Of a stretch of DNA of 64,000 nucleotides, positions 44,837-54,335 are shown one piece after another. The notes under the pieces are model-generated. The model worked only from the letters and a program-made list of their open reading frames with translations, made no database searches and was not told where the DNA came from. The stretch's first letter is position 1. Each line of letters starts with the position of its first letter. Source of the stretch: an uncultured Lachnospiraceae bacterium (lineage in GTDB: Bacteria; Bacillota; Clostridia; Lachnospirales; Lachnospiraceae); NCBI GenBank assembly GCA_947564735.1, contig CANOEC010000006.1:62001-126000 (forward strand), written 5' to 3'. Both the position numbers and the translations under genes were made by a program.

Positions 44837-44908
44837 AGTTACCTCTATGTCAGGGCAAAATTCTGCTCTGCAGTCAATAGCATTTGCGACATGCGCCCGC
44901 ACGCCATG

Positions 44909-46405
44909 TCAGAAATTAAAATACAAAAATGTGCTGACCTTGGAGAATGTAAGCACACACCATACCGCAAGCACAGAAAACACAACCGTCGTCCACGCTC
45001 CATACTTTACCCGCTCCATCCTCTGCGCCGCGTTTCTTCCTATCATCGAAAAATAAACGCCCACTGCCAAAAGCACCCACATCAGAATGTATCTGCTATA
45101 AGCCATATTGTCCAGATGCAGCACCTTAATGACGTACCAAAGCTCGTCCACTTGAAAACACTCGGCAAATTCCATGGACATCTTCTGTATCGGTCCGGCT
45201 ATCGCAGTACATAACATCCGATTCGCCTGCGCAATGCTCTCCGCACGGAAATACACCCATGCCGCGCTGACATACAAAAGCAAGAGCATTCGTGACACTA
45301 CTGTCATAATCTTGTGTGATACCGCGCCGTTCGCTTTCGCCGTCGGCTGCAGCAGATGCGGTCGTATCTTCTTCTGATACAATCTGGTCAGCACATACAG
45401 CACACCGTGCATTGCACCCCATACGATATAATTCCACCCAGCGCCATGCCACAACCCGCTCAACAGGAATACAGTCATGAGATTCAGGTACATCCTTGCT
45501 TCCCCTTTGCGGTTGCCGCCGAGCGGTATATAGACATATTTCGTAAAGAAGCGGTTGAGCGTGATATGCCATCTTTTCCAGAAATCAACGATATTCACCG
45601 CCTTGTAGGGCGAATCGAAGTTGACCGGAATCTCCATACCGAGCATTTTCGCGATTCCCCGCGCCATATCACAGTAACCGCTGAAATCAAAATACAGCTG
45701 CAATGCATAGAAGAAGATTACAAGCAGCGCATCCGCGCGTCCTAACAGTTCTATATTCCCATATCCGTAATCGACGCCCGCGCCGAACGTATCCGCCAGC
45801 AGTACCTTCTTGGACAGCCCCAAGGTAAAGAGCCCGAACCCCTCCGCAATTTTCTCCCACTGTGCAGAGTCCTTTCCCATCCGTGCAAACTGCGGCAGCA
45901 TCTCACCGTGATTGACAATCGGACCCGCAATCAGCTGCGGAAAAAAGGACACAAACAACGCATAATCGACGAGCGAACAATCTTTTACCTCTCCTCTACA
46001 TGTGTCTATGACAAAGGAAATCTGCTGAAACGTAAAGAAACTGATGCCCAGCGGCAACAGAATATGTTTCAGCGCGACACTCGTTCCAAACGCCGTATTC
46101 ATGGTGGAGAGAAAGAAATCATAATATTTAAAATAAAACAGCACGCCCAGATTGAGCGCCACTGCCAGCAGCATTATCTTTTTCTCCGCCCTGCCCGACA
46201 ACAGCCTGTGAAAAAGATAGTTGCCGCCGATGCTGCAAACCATAATCAACAGATACGACAGGTTAAAATAACCGTAAAACCAGAAGGACATGACAATCAG
46301 AAAAACTTTTGCCGCCGTCGCCTCCTGCCGGTGTACCAGCACATAATAACCGAGCAGACATATCGGGAAGAATAGAAATACAAAAACATAAGAGTTAAAT
46401 AGCAT
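44909..46405 (-). CDS. MBOAT family O-acyltransferase (AlgI/DltB type)
   Basis: 498 residues, about 11 membrane helices. MBOAT hallmarks: FFPQLIAGPIVNH, DFSGYCDMARGIAKMLG, NFDSPYKAVNIVDFWKRWHI and the catalytic His in LLSGLWHGAGWNYIVWGAMHG. These enzymes move acyl groups across the membrane onto extracellular polymers such as alginate, teichoic acid or capsule. It overlaps the upstream membrane-protein gene by 11 bases and precedes its SGNH partner. Confidence 0.95.
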   Translation of the reverse strand: MLFNSYVFVFLFFPICLLGYYVLVHRQEATAAKVFLIVMSFWFYGYFNLSYLLIMVCSIGGNYLFHRLLSGRAEKKIMLLAVALNLGVLFYFKYYDFFLSTMNTAFGTSVALKHILLPLGISFFTFQQISFVIDTCRGEVKDCSLVDYALFVSFFPQLIAGPIVNHGEMLPQFARMGKDSAQWEKIAEGFGLFTLGLSKKVLLADTFGAGVDYGYGNIELLGRADALLVIFFYALQLYFDFSGYCDMARGIAKMLGMEIPVNFDSPYKAVNIVDFWKRWHITLNRFFTKYVYIPLGGNRKGEARMYLNLMTVFLLSGLWHGAGWNYIVWGAMHGVLYVLTRLYQKKIRPHLLQPTAKANGAVSHKIMTVVSRMLLLLYVSAAWVYFRAESIAQANRMLCTAIAGPIQKMSMEFAECFQVDELWYVIKVLHLDNMAYSRYILMWVLLAVGVYFSMIGRNAAQRMERVKYGAWTTVVFSVLAVWCVLTFSKVSTFLYFNF

Positions 46406-47168
46406 CGTCTGTCTCCAAATCCTTATAAATCAAGTAATCCCCCACCTGTTCATAGAGCGCATACCCGCATTCCGTCAGCGGCTTATCCGTCTTCCTGTCC
46501 TCTTTCAGTATCACATAGGCGCAGGGGTACTGTCTTGCCAGTTCGGCAAAGGTCTCCGTCTCAATGATATCCGCTTCTTCCATCGCCTCGTACATCGCAT
46601 GATGATAGTCCCATCTGGCAATCAGCATCTCTCTTCCATAGGGCAGTTCGATGTTCGTACTGTACTGGCGCACGAAATAAATCAAATCCGCCGGAACAAG
46701 CGCCGTGATGCGCCCTTCCTCCGGTTCAATCAAATCCACAATATCGATTGCCTCCTGCGGAAGATGATAAGCATTCTCCGCCTTCGTGATATGTTCGCTG
46801 TCATAGACATAATTACCGCACGCTATGATTGCCACACATATGACTGCCAGCCCGATTCTGCGGTGCCTGCCGCATAATTTTATCAGACCGTAGGCGCTCA
46901 CGATACTCATCTGCAAAAGCCACAGCAGCCGGTAGTACGTCTCTGAATCTTCCAAAAGTCTCACAAAAATCTTGCGAAACAACGGGCAGAAAAACATCAG
47001 CAGAAGAAGCGTCGGCGCGTAAACAAAAACCGCACGTTTATGTTTCTCCTTCTCCGTCAGCCATAGATACAGCAGCACGAACAGATAAATCCCCGCCAGA
47101 TAACCGTTCTCGTGAAACCCCATATAATTTTTAAATATCACAACACTCTCTAAAAAAATACCCCACAT
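46395..47168 (-). CDS. Membrane protein of unknown function with C-terminal outside domain
   Basis: 257 residues. Four hydrophobic segments (~17-37, 45-62, 80-97, 105-122), then a soluble domain of ~130 residues (GRITALVPADLIYFVRQY, CAYVILKEDRK) resembling the extracellular tail of GT-C-like membrane proteins that report on residue side chains. It is likely the C-terminal part of a larger class or an accessory to the MBOAT; the length suggests a truncated relative of polytopic glycan proteins. It overlaps the MBOAT start. Confidence 0.65.
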   Translation of the reverse strand: MWGIFLESVVIFKNYMGFHENGYLAGIYLFVLLYLWLTEKEKHKRAVFVYAPTLLLLMFFCPLFRKIFVRLLEDSETYYRLLWLLQMSIVSAYGLIKLCGRHRRIGLAVICVAIIACGNYVYDSEHITKAENAYHLPQEAIDIVDLIEPEEGRITALVPADLIYFVRQYSTNIELPYGREMLIARWDYHHAMYEAMEEADIIETETFAELARQYPCAYVILKEDRKTDKPLTECGYALYEQVGDYLIYKDLETDDAI

Positions 47169-47185
47169 AGGCTGCTCCTGCTTGC

Positions 47186-47210
47186 GGTTGAAAAATGCAA
47201 TTTTTCAACC
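47186..47210. repeat. Perfect hairpin containing the stop codon of the upstream GT4 gene
   Basis: An 11-bp perfect stem GGTTGAAAAAT/ATTTTTCAACC with a three-base loop. On the minus strand the first TGA of the stem is the stop codon of the GT4 gene. No T run follows, so it is not a classical terminator. Confidence 0.6.
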
Positions 47211-48317
47211 TAATCTAAATTTCTCCATCACCTGCAAAAACTGCTCCGCGCAATAGACATTCGTCAGCTTGTCCCGGTATGCGGCACAGTTTGCACAGTA
47301 CCGTTCGTTTTCTATGCATATCTGCTCCAGCGTCTCCTGATTCCAGTTATCCTGCACAATACCGAGCTGCTCCCTTGCAATATCATAGGCATTGTACGGC
47401 ACCGGGGTCGTTACCACCGGCGTTCCCACGGCAATGCTCTCCGCAATGGACACCATGTTGTTATCCTTCTCGGTGGATACAAGCAGCGCTTTCGACTGCG
47501 CCACGACCGGTATCAGTTCCTCGTGTGTGCGCCTGCCGCCAAATATCACGGCTTCCTCTATCCCAAGACGCTTCACCTGCTCTTTTAACGCTTCTTCTTT
47601 ATCCCCGCTCCCGATAATGTAGAGCCTGTAATCCCGATGCCCCTGTCTCCAAAAAGCCGCAAAGCTGTCAATCGTCCTGTCAATCCGCTTCCGTTCGATC
47701 AACTGCGACACCACCGCAAACTGATTCTTCTTCTCTGCCGCTCCAAGAAGCTTCATTTCCTCCACGTTCACGCCGTGGTCTATCTGCATATCCGATACGT
47801 TCTTTGCATAACGTCCGATAAAGTCCGCCGCCGCCTTGGAACGGGGCACAACGGTCACCCTGCGCATCAGAAGCGAAGCAACCGCGCCATACCACACACG
47901 GGAAGGAAGCTTATGCAGCATGTTGTTATGCTTTGCCAGTTCGTGCCATATAATCGTCTTCTCCGGACACACTCTCGCCGCCGTGTAAGACCATGTGGCA
48001 AACATCTCGCTGGAAATAATACATTCAAATTCCCTGTGGCTTTTTAAAAACCTGCGCAGCTTCGGCATATAGGGAAAACATCTGGGCTGAAAAATACTAT
48101 GCCAGATCGTCTTCATCCACACCACCGGGAAATCATACTGTTCCTCCACAACCGGCTGGTAATCCATAGCGGCAATCAACGTCACCCGGTGCCCCTTTTT
48201 CACAAATCCAAGACAGAGCGCGTAAATCATCGTATCCTTAATGGACTGCACCCGCGGAATCTCATTCGTCTCCGACGTATATAAAATTGGGTTAATCACA
48301 AGTATCTGCTTCATCAT
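47205..48317 (-). CDS. GT4-type (GT-B) glycosyltransferase
   Basis: 370 residues. C-terminal Rossmann half with VVSQLIERKRIDRTI, YRLYIIGSGDKEE, VIFGGRRTHEELIPVV, LLVSTEKDNNMVSIAESIA (acidic nucleotide-sugar motif, here with N in place of the usual G-x2-N) and GTPVVTTPVPYNAYDI. The N-terminal half holds the acceptor site. It probably adds a sugar to a lipid-linked glycan at the inner membrane face. Start and stop share bases with the next GT4 gene (TAATG), so the two are translationally coupled. Confidence 0.9.
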   Translation of the reverse strand: MMKQILVINPILYTSETNEIPRVQSIKDTMIYALCLGFVKKGHRVTLIAAMDYQPVVEEQYDFPVVWMKTIWHSIFQPRCFPYMPKLRRFLKSHREFECIISSEMFATWSYTAARVCPEKTIIWHELAKHNNMLHKLPSRVWYGAVASLLMRRVTVVPRSKAAADFIGRYAKNVSDMQIDHGVNVEEMKLLGAAEKKNQFAVVSQLIERKRIDRTIDSFAAFWRQGHRDYRLYIIGSGDKEEALKEQVKRLGIEEAVIFGGRRTHEELIPVVAQSKALLVSTEKDNNMVSIAESIAVGTPVVTTPVPYNAYDIAREQLGIVQDNWNQETLEQICIENERYCANCAAYRDKLTNVYCAEQFLQVMEKFRLG

Positions 48318-49390
48318 TACCTGCTCTCTTCGCCGCGCCCTGCGCCCGACAATTCCAGAAACCGTTCCGCTATCTGCTCCACCCGGTTCTGCTCCCTCAG
48401 CCTGCGTCCCTGCATACTAAGGGACTGGCGCAAGGCACTGTCATCGGCAATCCGCCGCATCGCCGCCGCCATCGCCCCTGCCTCCCCCACCGGGACAAGC
48501 AGTCCGTTGACGCCATCCTTAATATACATACGCGAACCACCGATGGGACAGTCCGTGGCAATGACCGGAATCCCCAATGCTATCGCCTCCAGCATGGAAT
48601 TGGATATCCCTTCATAGTCGGAAGACAACACGTACATCGCCGCGCTGTTGATTTCTTCTTTGACCCTGCCGGAAAATCCACACAGCCGGACATGCTTTCC
48701 AATCCCAAGCTCCTGTGCAAGTGCCTTCAGTTCCCCTTCCAGCTCCCCCTTGCCATATATCTCCAATGTATATTCCTTATGCGTCTTCACAAACTCGGCA
48801 AAGGCACGCAGAAGAAGCTTGTGGTTCTTCTGCGGTTCCAGACGCCCCACCGCCACGATTCTCCGATCACGTTCTCCCTCATAGGGCTGCAGGCTGCCAA
48901 TGTCCACCGGGTTTGGAATCACTACAGCCTTGTTGGCAATTTTTTTCGGAAACTGTCCCACCGCATCGGGTGTCTGACAGGCAATCACGTCGGCAAAACG
49001 ATAGGCAAAATTCCGGATTCGCTGATGGTCGTACTGATTGGGGTCATTGCGCTCCGAGACAAGAAAAAAATGTTTCCTGCCCCCCGCGGCAAGCACGGAA
49101 AACACTGCCCCCATCACGCTGAACGCCCAAATCTGACATTCCTTATTCTCCGCATAATACCGGCGCATCCTGCGCAGTCTCTCTATCCTTGCCGCAATCC
49201 GCCCGCCGGAAGGATTTCCCACGCTTACGACCTCAATCCGGTCATCTAAAGGATACGCCGTCTCATGTCCGGCAAACAGTAGTATCGCCACCACAATCCC
49301 TCTGCGGCAGTACTCGTTTGCAAGAAGCGCTACCACCCGTTCCGTCCCGCCGCCCGGCATGTCCGGAATCACAAATACAATCTTCATCAT
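48317..49390 (-). CDS. GT4-type (GT-B) glycosyltransferase
   Basis: 357 residues. N-terminal KIVFVIPDMPGGGTERVVAL with the donor-loop GGGTE, then VAVGRLEPQKNHKLLLRAF, LEIYGKGELEGEL, VRLCGFSGRVKEEI, YVLSSDYEGISNSMLEAIALG with the E-x7-E pair, and GIPVIATDCPIGGSRMYI. Retaining-type nucleotide-sugar transferase, similar in build to WsaF- or EpsD-like enzymes. GAAGGACTGG precedes the ATG. Part of an operon with the downstream GT4, membrane protein and MBOAT genes. Confidence 0.92.
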   Translation of the reverse strand: MMKIVFVIPDMPGGGTERVVALLANEYCRRGIVVAILLFAGHETAYPLDDRIEVVSVGNPSGGRIAARIERLRRMRRYYAENKECQIWAFSVMGAVFSVLAAGGRKHFFLVSERNDPNQYDHQRIRNFAYRFADVIACQTPDAVGQFPKKIANKAVVIPNPVDIGSLQPYEGERDRRIVAVGRLEPQKNHKLLLRAFAEFVKTHKEYTLEIYGKGELEGELKALAQELGIGKHVRLCGFSGRVKEEINSAAMYVLSSDYEGISNSMLEAIALGIPVIATDCPIGGSRMYIKDGVNGLLVPVGEAGAMAAAMRRIADDSALRQSLSMQGRRLREQNRVEQIAERFLELSGAGRGEESR

Positions 49391-49408
49391 TTATCCAGTC
49401 CTTCTACG

Positions 49409-50503
49409 TCATTTCAACAGATAACTGTACCCCATAACCACATAAATCATCATATAAATCACATTCGGAATGCACACCGCAGCCATCTTGATGATTACCT
49501 TATAATCCCGCTGTGTAAACGCAAGGCAAAACGCCGTGACCGCCATCAGAATACATGCGAGGAATACCGCTATGGAGCTGCACACGCCCGCCGTCATATT
49601 GATGCATACAAACAGAATCCACAGCCCGATATCCTTACCTTTCTTCTTTCTGCCGTCATAGATGGACAGAAACATCCAGAACAACGCCGGAATCACCAGA
49701 CTGCCCGCCACTGCCTTGCCCTGCCATGTTCTGGTCAGAAAAAATGTCTCGTTGGTGTAAATCGACACGTTGCCGAACATCTGAAACATCGCCATCACAA
49801 TCATAAAAACCGGTAGGTTTTCCCGTTGCTTCTTCTGTGCATTTCCATCAAAAAGCAATTTCCCCACCTCATAGTATACAAGATAAGTAAGGGGAATCAA
49901 CACCATCGGCATGATTAAATGTGACACGATTGTCGCATGTATATCGCTTTTTGCTGCCACAAATGCAACCCACATCGGGAATACCGCCAGCACATGCCGG
50001 ACATCTAAGTCCGTGGGCCGCCCCGTGTAGGGAAGAATCTTGTACATCACATCCGCCTGCTGCGCAATCAGCGACTCCACCACATAATAAGCGTCATCCC
50101 CATCGAATGAGGTATAGGCTGCCGCCTTGTAAAGCTGAAAGAAAAGCAAGATAAAAAACAACAGCCATTCCACCCGCTCCGCCCACGACAGCTCTCGCAC
50201 AAGAAGAACGGGGGAAGTCAGTTTCCACTCCTTCCTGTCGCGGCAGGCAAGCCATATGCCAGCAGCTGCACACAAGATGGCAAGCGCCATAAAACAGCCG
50301 GACGCCACCTTAAAATTATTGTATTTTACAAAAATTACCGCCGGAATCGTGACCACCTCAAACACTGCCCACATACCAAAATATCCGGCAAGCAGCACGA
50401 TCCCCGGTTTCCTTTTATCCGCCGCCAGAAAGTGTACCGGTATCAGTCCGATTCCCACCGGAATGATGACCAGCCATAACAATAAGCCAATCAACTGTAC
50501 CAT
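49409..50503 (-). CDS. Polytopic membrane protein, DUF6077-like
   Basis: 364 residues from the internal Met; the frame is open from a TTG 16 residues earlier, and GAGGAG lies 13 bases before the chosen ATG. Nine or so membrane helices. An acidic motif YTSFDGDDAYYV lies after helix four in the position of the catalytic Asp of GT-C enzymes. This fits the uncharacterised DUF6077 family seen in Firmicutes surface-glycan clusters. Role in this locus unknown; it could be a lipid-sugar-dependent transferase. Confidence 0.7.
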   Translation of the reverse strand: MVQLIGLLLWLVIIPVGIGLIPVHFLAADKRKPGIVLLAGYFGMWAVFEVVTIPAVIFVKYNNFKVASGCFMALAILCAAAGIWLACRDRKEWKLTSPVLLVRELSWAERVEWLLFFILLFFQLYKAAAYTSFDGDDAYYVVESLIAQQADVMYKILPYTGRPTDLDVRHVLAVFPMWVAFVAAKSDIHATIVSHLIMPMVLIPLTYLVYYEVGKLLFDGNAQKKQRENLPVFMIVMAMFQMFGNVSIYTNETFFLTRTWQGKAVAGSLVIPALFWMFLSIYDGRKKKGKDIGLWILFVCINMTAGVCSSIAVFLACILMAVTAFCLAFTQRDYKVIIKMAAVCIPNVIYMMIYVVMGYSYLLK

Positions 50504-50554
50504 CTTACTAAGCCATCTCCTCTTACCACTACTACAACTTACCGTTTTCAAACA

Positions 50555-51997
50555 TTAAAATGCGACATCTGCATAGTTGGATGCCTTTTCCACACTCCGC
50601 AGCTTTACTTCCACCCGCATCGTCCCATGCGCATCCGCCGGGAAAATGACATAAGCGCCTTTTTCTTCTCTTATCACTTCCGGCGCAATGACGTCTTTGG
50701 TCCCATTCTCTTCCAATATACTGACACAAATGTCAATTTCATCATCCGGTACATTTGTCACCGGACGGATGACATAGACGCTGTACAGATTCACATCTTT
50801 TGCCGAAACATCCGTAAAATACTGCGAAGGATTCTCCGCGGCAGTTACCTGCACCCCATAGATCGTGTCCTTCGCCGCGTGTATTTTCTCCTCATAACTG
50901 ACATAAAAGCAATCCTCATAGGCGTCTTCACCAGCCTCCTTTGCCAGCAGAAACTCGCCCAGAAACCGTGTATATTTTTCCGCGCCTGCAGTATTTAAAT
51001 GCCCCTTGTCAAACCAGCAGTTTTTGTCAGAAAGGTCTAAGTACTCGCTTTTGCAGAGATTAAAATCGTAATAGGCAACTCCGTACTTATCTGCCAGTCC
51101 TGTTATCTGACTGACATAGTTGTCATATCCTCCGGCTTCCATCAGCTGGAAATCAGCAACCGGACAACTGAGCAAAGTCAGCGGAATACCATTTTCCTCA
51201 CAATATTGCACAATTTTCACCAGATAGTCAAGCGCCTCCGGCGTCATCGGATTTTCCTCAACCGGCGCCTCAGAAACCGTATCGTAAAAGCCGCCGGTTT
51301 CCACCGTACCGTCATAAAGCATAAATCCCTTTTCGCCGTTTTGCATCACATGCTCTATGCCCTCTACCATCATCGGATGCCTGTATTCATATTTTTTCCA
51401 AATCTCAGATTGCTTCGCTGTTACGACCCGGACAATATGCTCCTTGTCAAAAATCTGTTCTTTATAGCGCATATACGGAAACAGCGTCAGATAATAGTAG
51501 CGCGGCTCAGATAAATCCAGCATGTAGGATAATTTATTAAGGGACGGCTTCATCTGGTCTAACACAATCCAGCTATACGGAATCATATGGTAATCATGCA
51601 TGTTCCCAAGACCCGCCACGCAACAACCGTAATACACGTCAACATACACTCTTTCAAGTTCGTGCCGCCTGTCCGCTTCTTTTAACAGATAATAGGAAGT
51701 AATGAGCTGCTGCGTCCCCGACGCCATGTTAAAATTATTCTTACCGTTTATCTCATCCAGTATCGACGGATTGATGTCACAGAATACATGGGATGACCCA
51801 AGATAAAGCCGGTCGATATTTTCCGCCTGCTCATAAAACTCATGCATCATATGTCTGGAAAATTCATCAGTATCATCAAAATACAAGTAATTCATCACCG
51901 CCGTTATACCAGCTGCCACGGCAATAAAAAGAACCATTCTTTTGGCGAAACCTATTCTTTTCTTATTACCATGCCGTGATCCAGCAGACGTAATCAT
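50555..51997 (-). CDS. Membrane-anchored SGNH-like protein
   Basis: 480 residues from the Met preceded by AAAGGA. Basic tail, one membrane helix (~20-37 of the chosen start), then an extracytoplasmic SGNH-like domain with LYLGSSHVFCDINP (GSS block I), VYYGCC, and DKGHLNTAGAEKY (D-x2-H block V). A C-terminal beta-like region (~370-480) follows. Domain order resembles AlgX/DltD-type acyltransfer partners, here without an adjacent MBOAT. It overlaps the end of the 789-residue gene by 32 bases. Confidence 0.78.
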   Translation of the reverse strand: MITSAGSRHGNKKRIGFAKRMVLFIAVAAGITAVMNYLYFDDTDEFSRHMMHEFYEQAENIDRLYLGSSHVFCDINPSILDEINGKNNFNMASGTQQLITSYYLLKEADRRHELERVYVDVYYGCCVAGLGNMHDYHMIPYSWIVLDQMKPSLNKLSYMLDLSEPRYYYLTLFPYMRYKEQIFDKEHIVRVVTAKQSEIWKKYEYRHPMMVEGIEHVMQNGEKGFMLYDGTVETGGFYDTVSEAPVEENPMTPEALDYLVKIVQYCEENGIPLTLLSCPVADFQLMEAGGYDNYVSQITGLADKYGVAYYDFNLCKSEYLDLSDKNCWFDKGHLNTAGAEKYTRFLGEFLLAKEAGEDAYEDCFYVSYEEKIHAAKDTIYGVQVTAAENPSQYFTDVSAKDVNLYSVYVIRPVTNVPDDEIDICVSILEENGTKDVIAPEVIREEKGAYVIFPADAHGTMRVEVKLRSVEKASNYADVAF

Positions 51998-54335
51998 CGA
52001 TGTAGACTTCCTTTCCCTCTTCATCCGTAAACCGCATGGTCCGCATTCCGTTTACCGGTTCCGCAAAATAAAATCCCATTCTGCGGTTTCTGTCTGCCGT
52101 AAACTGCACAGCTTCCTGCAGGACATTGTTTTGCGCATCAAGCAAGGTCACATGGCATGGGCTTGTCCAGATTCGCTCCGGCGTTTGGACCCACAATTCT
52201 ATGACGTTCTCCGCACGCATATCTTCTTCCAGTGTATATTCGCTGCGATATCCCTCTTCCATAGCGCCGAGATTGACTCCGTAGCTTTCTTCAAAATATC
52301 TTTCTTCTCCCAATTGATATACCGTCACGTTCTTGGAATATGACCAGAATTCTTCCCTCGCCGGCACAAAAAAGGCGTCCTTTAAAATCACCTCTTTTGC
52401 CTGTTGCCACCCTGTGTCGATATTCCCTTCATAGGTGCGCCCATCCGACACCTCCGAACGCCCTATCCCTGTAAGCTGCAGTCTGGGACAGCATAAAATG
52501 CACAGAAACGCCAGCAGCATTGTCCCGCACAGCTCCGGTGTCATCCGCCCGGCAGCGTAAACCTTTCCACTTTCTTTCTCTCTTCCCCGTCTGTAAGAAT
52601 CTCCTAAAATGGAAAACAGAACCACCCAAATCAGAAACGCCGTTACGGTGGAAAAAATCTCATACTTGTCACCGGGCTGTTCGGAAAACATCCGGAAAAC
52701 TTCCTCCCACTCTGCCGGAACACTTTTTACGGTAATGCGGTAGAATGCACATGTCGCAAACTGGAACAGTACCAGCGCATACAATATGCGCCACTTATCC
52801 GCTATCTTTTCTTTTCTGATAAGCGGCAGCACAATCTGATACACAAATCCGCCAACAACTGCCAGACATACCAACACCGTAAGAATTGGCAGTATCTTTT
52901 GCAGCTTCTCAGCATATGCCCCCAGACAGGTGAAAAAATATACCGTCACATCCACGCATACCCTTACTGCCAGCTTAAACCAGAAACCAAGCTGTCCCAT
53001 ATTCTCCGCCGAACGCATCCAGCCTGCACCGTCCCCGTTTCCTCCGAAGGAATAGACCATCTGCAAAATCGCCGCCGCCATGACAAAGAAGGCATACCCT
53101 TTCTCTCTTCTTCCCATACTCTTAAAAAATAACAGCAGACACACCGCCATGAAGGGAAAGAAAATGACATACACGCCCTTGGAGAGACAAATCAGGCAGC
53201 ACACAAGCGTTATCATGATGGATACCGCCCCATTCCACCGCTCCATATCCGAAATCATAACCAGAAGAAGCAGCAGCACGCCCCAATAAACAAAGTTCGT
53301 AAAAAACAGCGTTTCCTTATAAAAACATACGCCCATCATCAGAAAACAAAACAGAACTCTTTGCGGCAGATGCAGCAGCCTTTGAAAAGGCGAAAGCACA
53401 AAAAACGCCCATATCATACAGCAGCACAGACACGCCGTAAGCTGCATGACATACAATGCCGTATGCGCCGGTATTCTAAGAATCTTCATGAAAAATAACG
53501 TAATCAGCCTCTGAAAAAGCGGCAGATATCCAGCGTCCGTTATCAGAAGATTCGACAAAAAGCTCTCTTCCCTTGCATATTTTAGAAAATTCGACACCGC
53601 CTCCGCATAAGTAGGCTCAATCAGAATCGAACTGTCGTAAATAAAATACATGGCAAAAAATATCCCCGTCAGGACACCGAAAACCGCCAGACACCTGCCC
53701 GCGCTTTCCTCCCCGGTTTTCCTCACCCCTCTGACGATGAAGAACAACGTAATACAGCCTGCCGCTACAAGCAGATAGCAACACAGACGCAGCCCATACT
53801 CCCAATCCGTAATATGCCAGCGATACTCCTGCGCAAGCGTATACCCGCTTTTCTGCGCATTGACAAGCGTTTCACCAAAGCCGTAATAATCCCTGCCGCA
53901 TCCGAGACTTAACGCTCCCTGCTCCACACCCTCCGTCTCCAACGTCAAAGACGCCTGTCCGCCCGTGAGCGCCGTCATCGTAAGGGGCAGCGGAAAATAC
54001 CCATTCTCGGAAAGTTCAGAAAGCGCTATCGCTTTTTCCTCCACATGACTGCCCTGCGCCAAGGTAAAGCGCAGTGTCCCGCCGCTTCCTTCAGAAGCCC
54101 TTGTAAACCAAAGCGCATAGTGTCCGCCCCGCCAGTTCATATCCTGTGTTATCGTAAGCGGCTGTATGACCGTAACACCGTCATACAAGGCAATCGACTC
54201 CGTTGGCTGTCCGCTTGCAACGGTGCGCGGTTCCCCGTTCATCACATACCTTGACAAAGAAACGCACAATACCGCCAGAAAAGCAACGAGAATCCAATAT
54301 TCTTTTATCGAAACATTTTTCAGTCTAATAGCCAT
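51966..54335 (-). CDS. Large polytopic membrane protein of unknown function
   Basis: 789 residues. One N-terminal helix (~12-30), an outside beta-rich domain (~45-155), then about ten to twelve helices (~175-600) and a C-terminal outside domain (~640-789). After the second helix group, SILIEPTYAEAVSNF and ITDAGYLPLFQR could hold the acidic catalytic residue of a GT-C enzyme; the match is weak. It overlaps both neighbours (by 16 bases upstream and 32 downstream), which suggests tight translational coupling and a shared complex. Confidence 0.7.
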   Translation of the reverse strand: MAIRLKNVSIKEYWILVAFLAVLCVSLSRYVMNGEPRTVASGQPTESIALYDGVTVIQPLTITQDMNWRGGHYALWFTRASEGSGGTLRFTLAQGSHVEEKAIALSELSENGYFPLPLTMTALTGGQASLTLETEGVEQGALSLGCGRDYYGFGETLVNAQKSGYTLAQEYRWHITDWEYGLRLCCYLLVAAGCITLFFIVRGVRKTGEESAGRCLAVFGVLTGIFFAMYFIYDSSILIEPTYAEAVSNFLKYAREESFLSNLLITDAGYLPLFQRLITLFFMKILRIPAHTALYVMQLTACLCCCMIWAFFVLSPFQRLLHLPQRVLFCFLMMGVCFYKETLFFTNFVYWGVLLLLLVMISDMERWNGAVSIMITLVCCLICLSKGVYVIFFPFMAVCLLLFFKSMGRREKGYAFFVMAAAILQMVYSFGGNGDGAGWMRSAENMGQLGFWFKLAVRVCVDVTVYFFTCLGAYAEKLQKILPILTVLVCLAVVGGFVYQIVLPLIRKEKIADKWRILYALVLFQFATCAFYRITVKSVPAEWEEVFRMFSEQPGDKYEIFSTVTAFLIWVVLFSILGDSYRRGREKESGKVYAAGRMTPELCGTMLLAFLCILCCPRLQLTGIGRSEVSDGRTYEGNIDTGWQQAKEVILKDAFFVPAREEFWSYSKNVTVYQLGEERYFEESYGVNLGAMEEGYRSEYTLEEDMRAENVIELWVQTPERIWTSPCHVTLLDAQNNVLQEAVQFTADRNRRMGFYFAEPVNGMRTMRFTDEEGKEVYIDDYVCWITAW

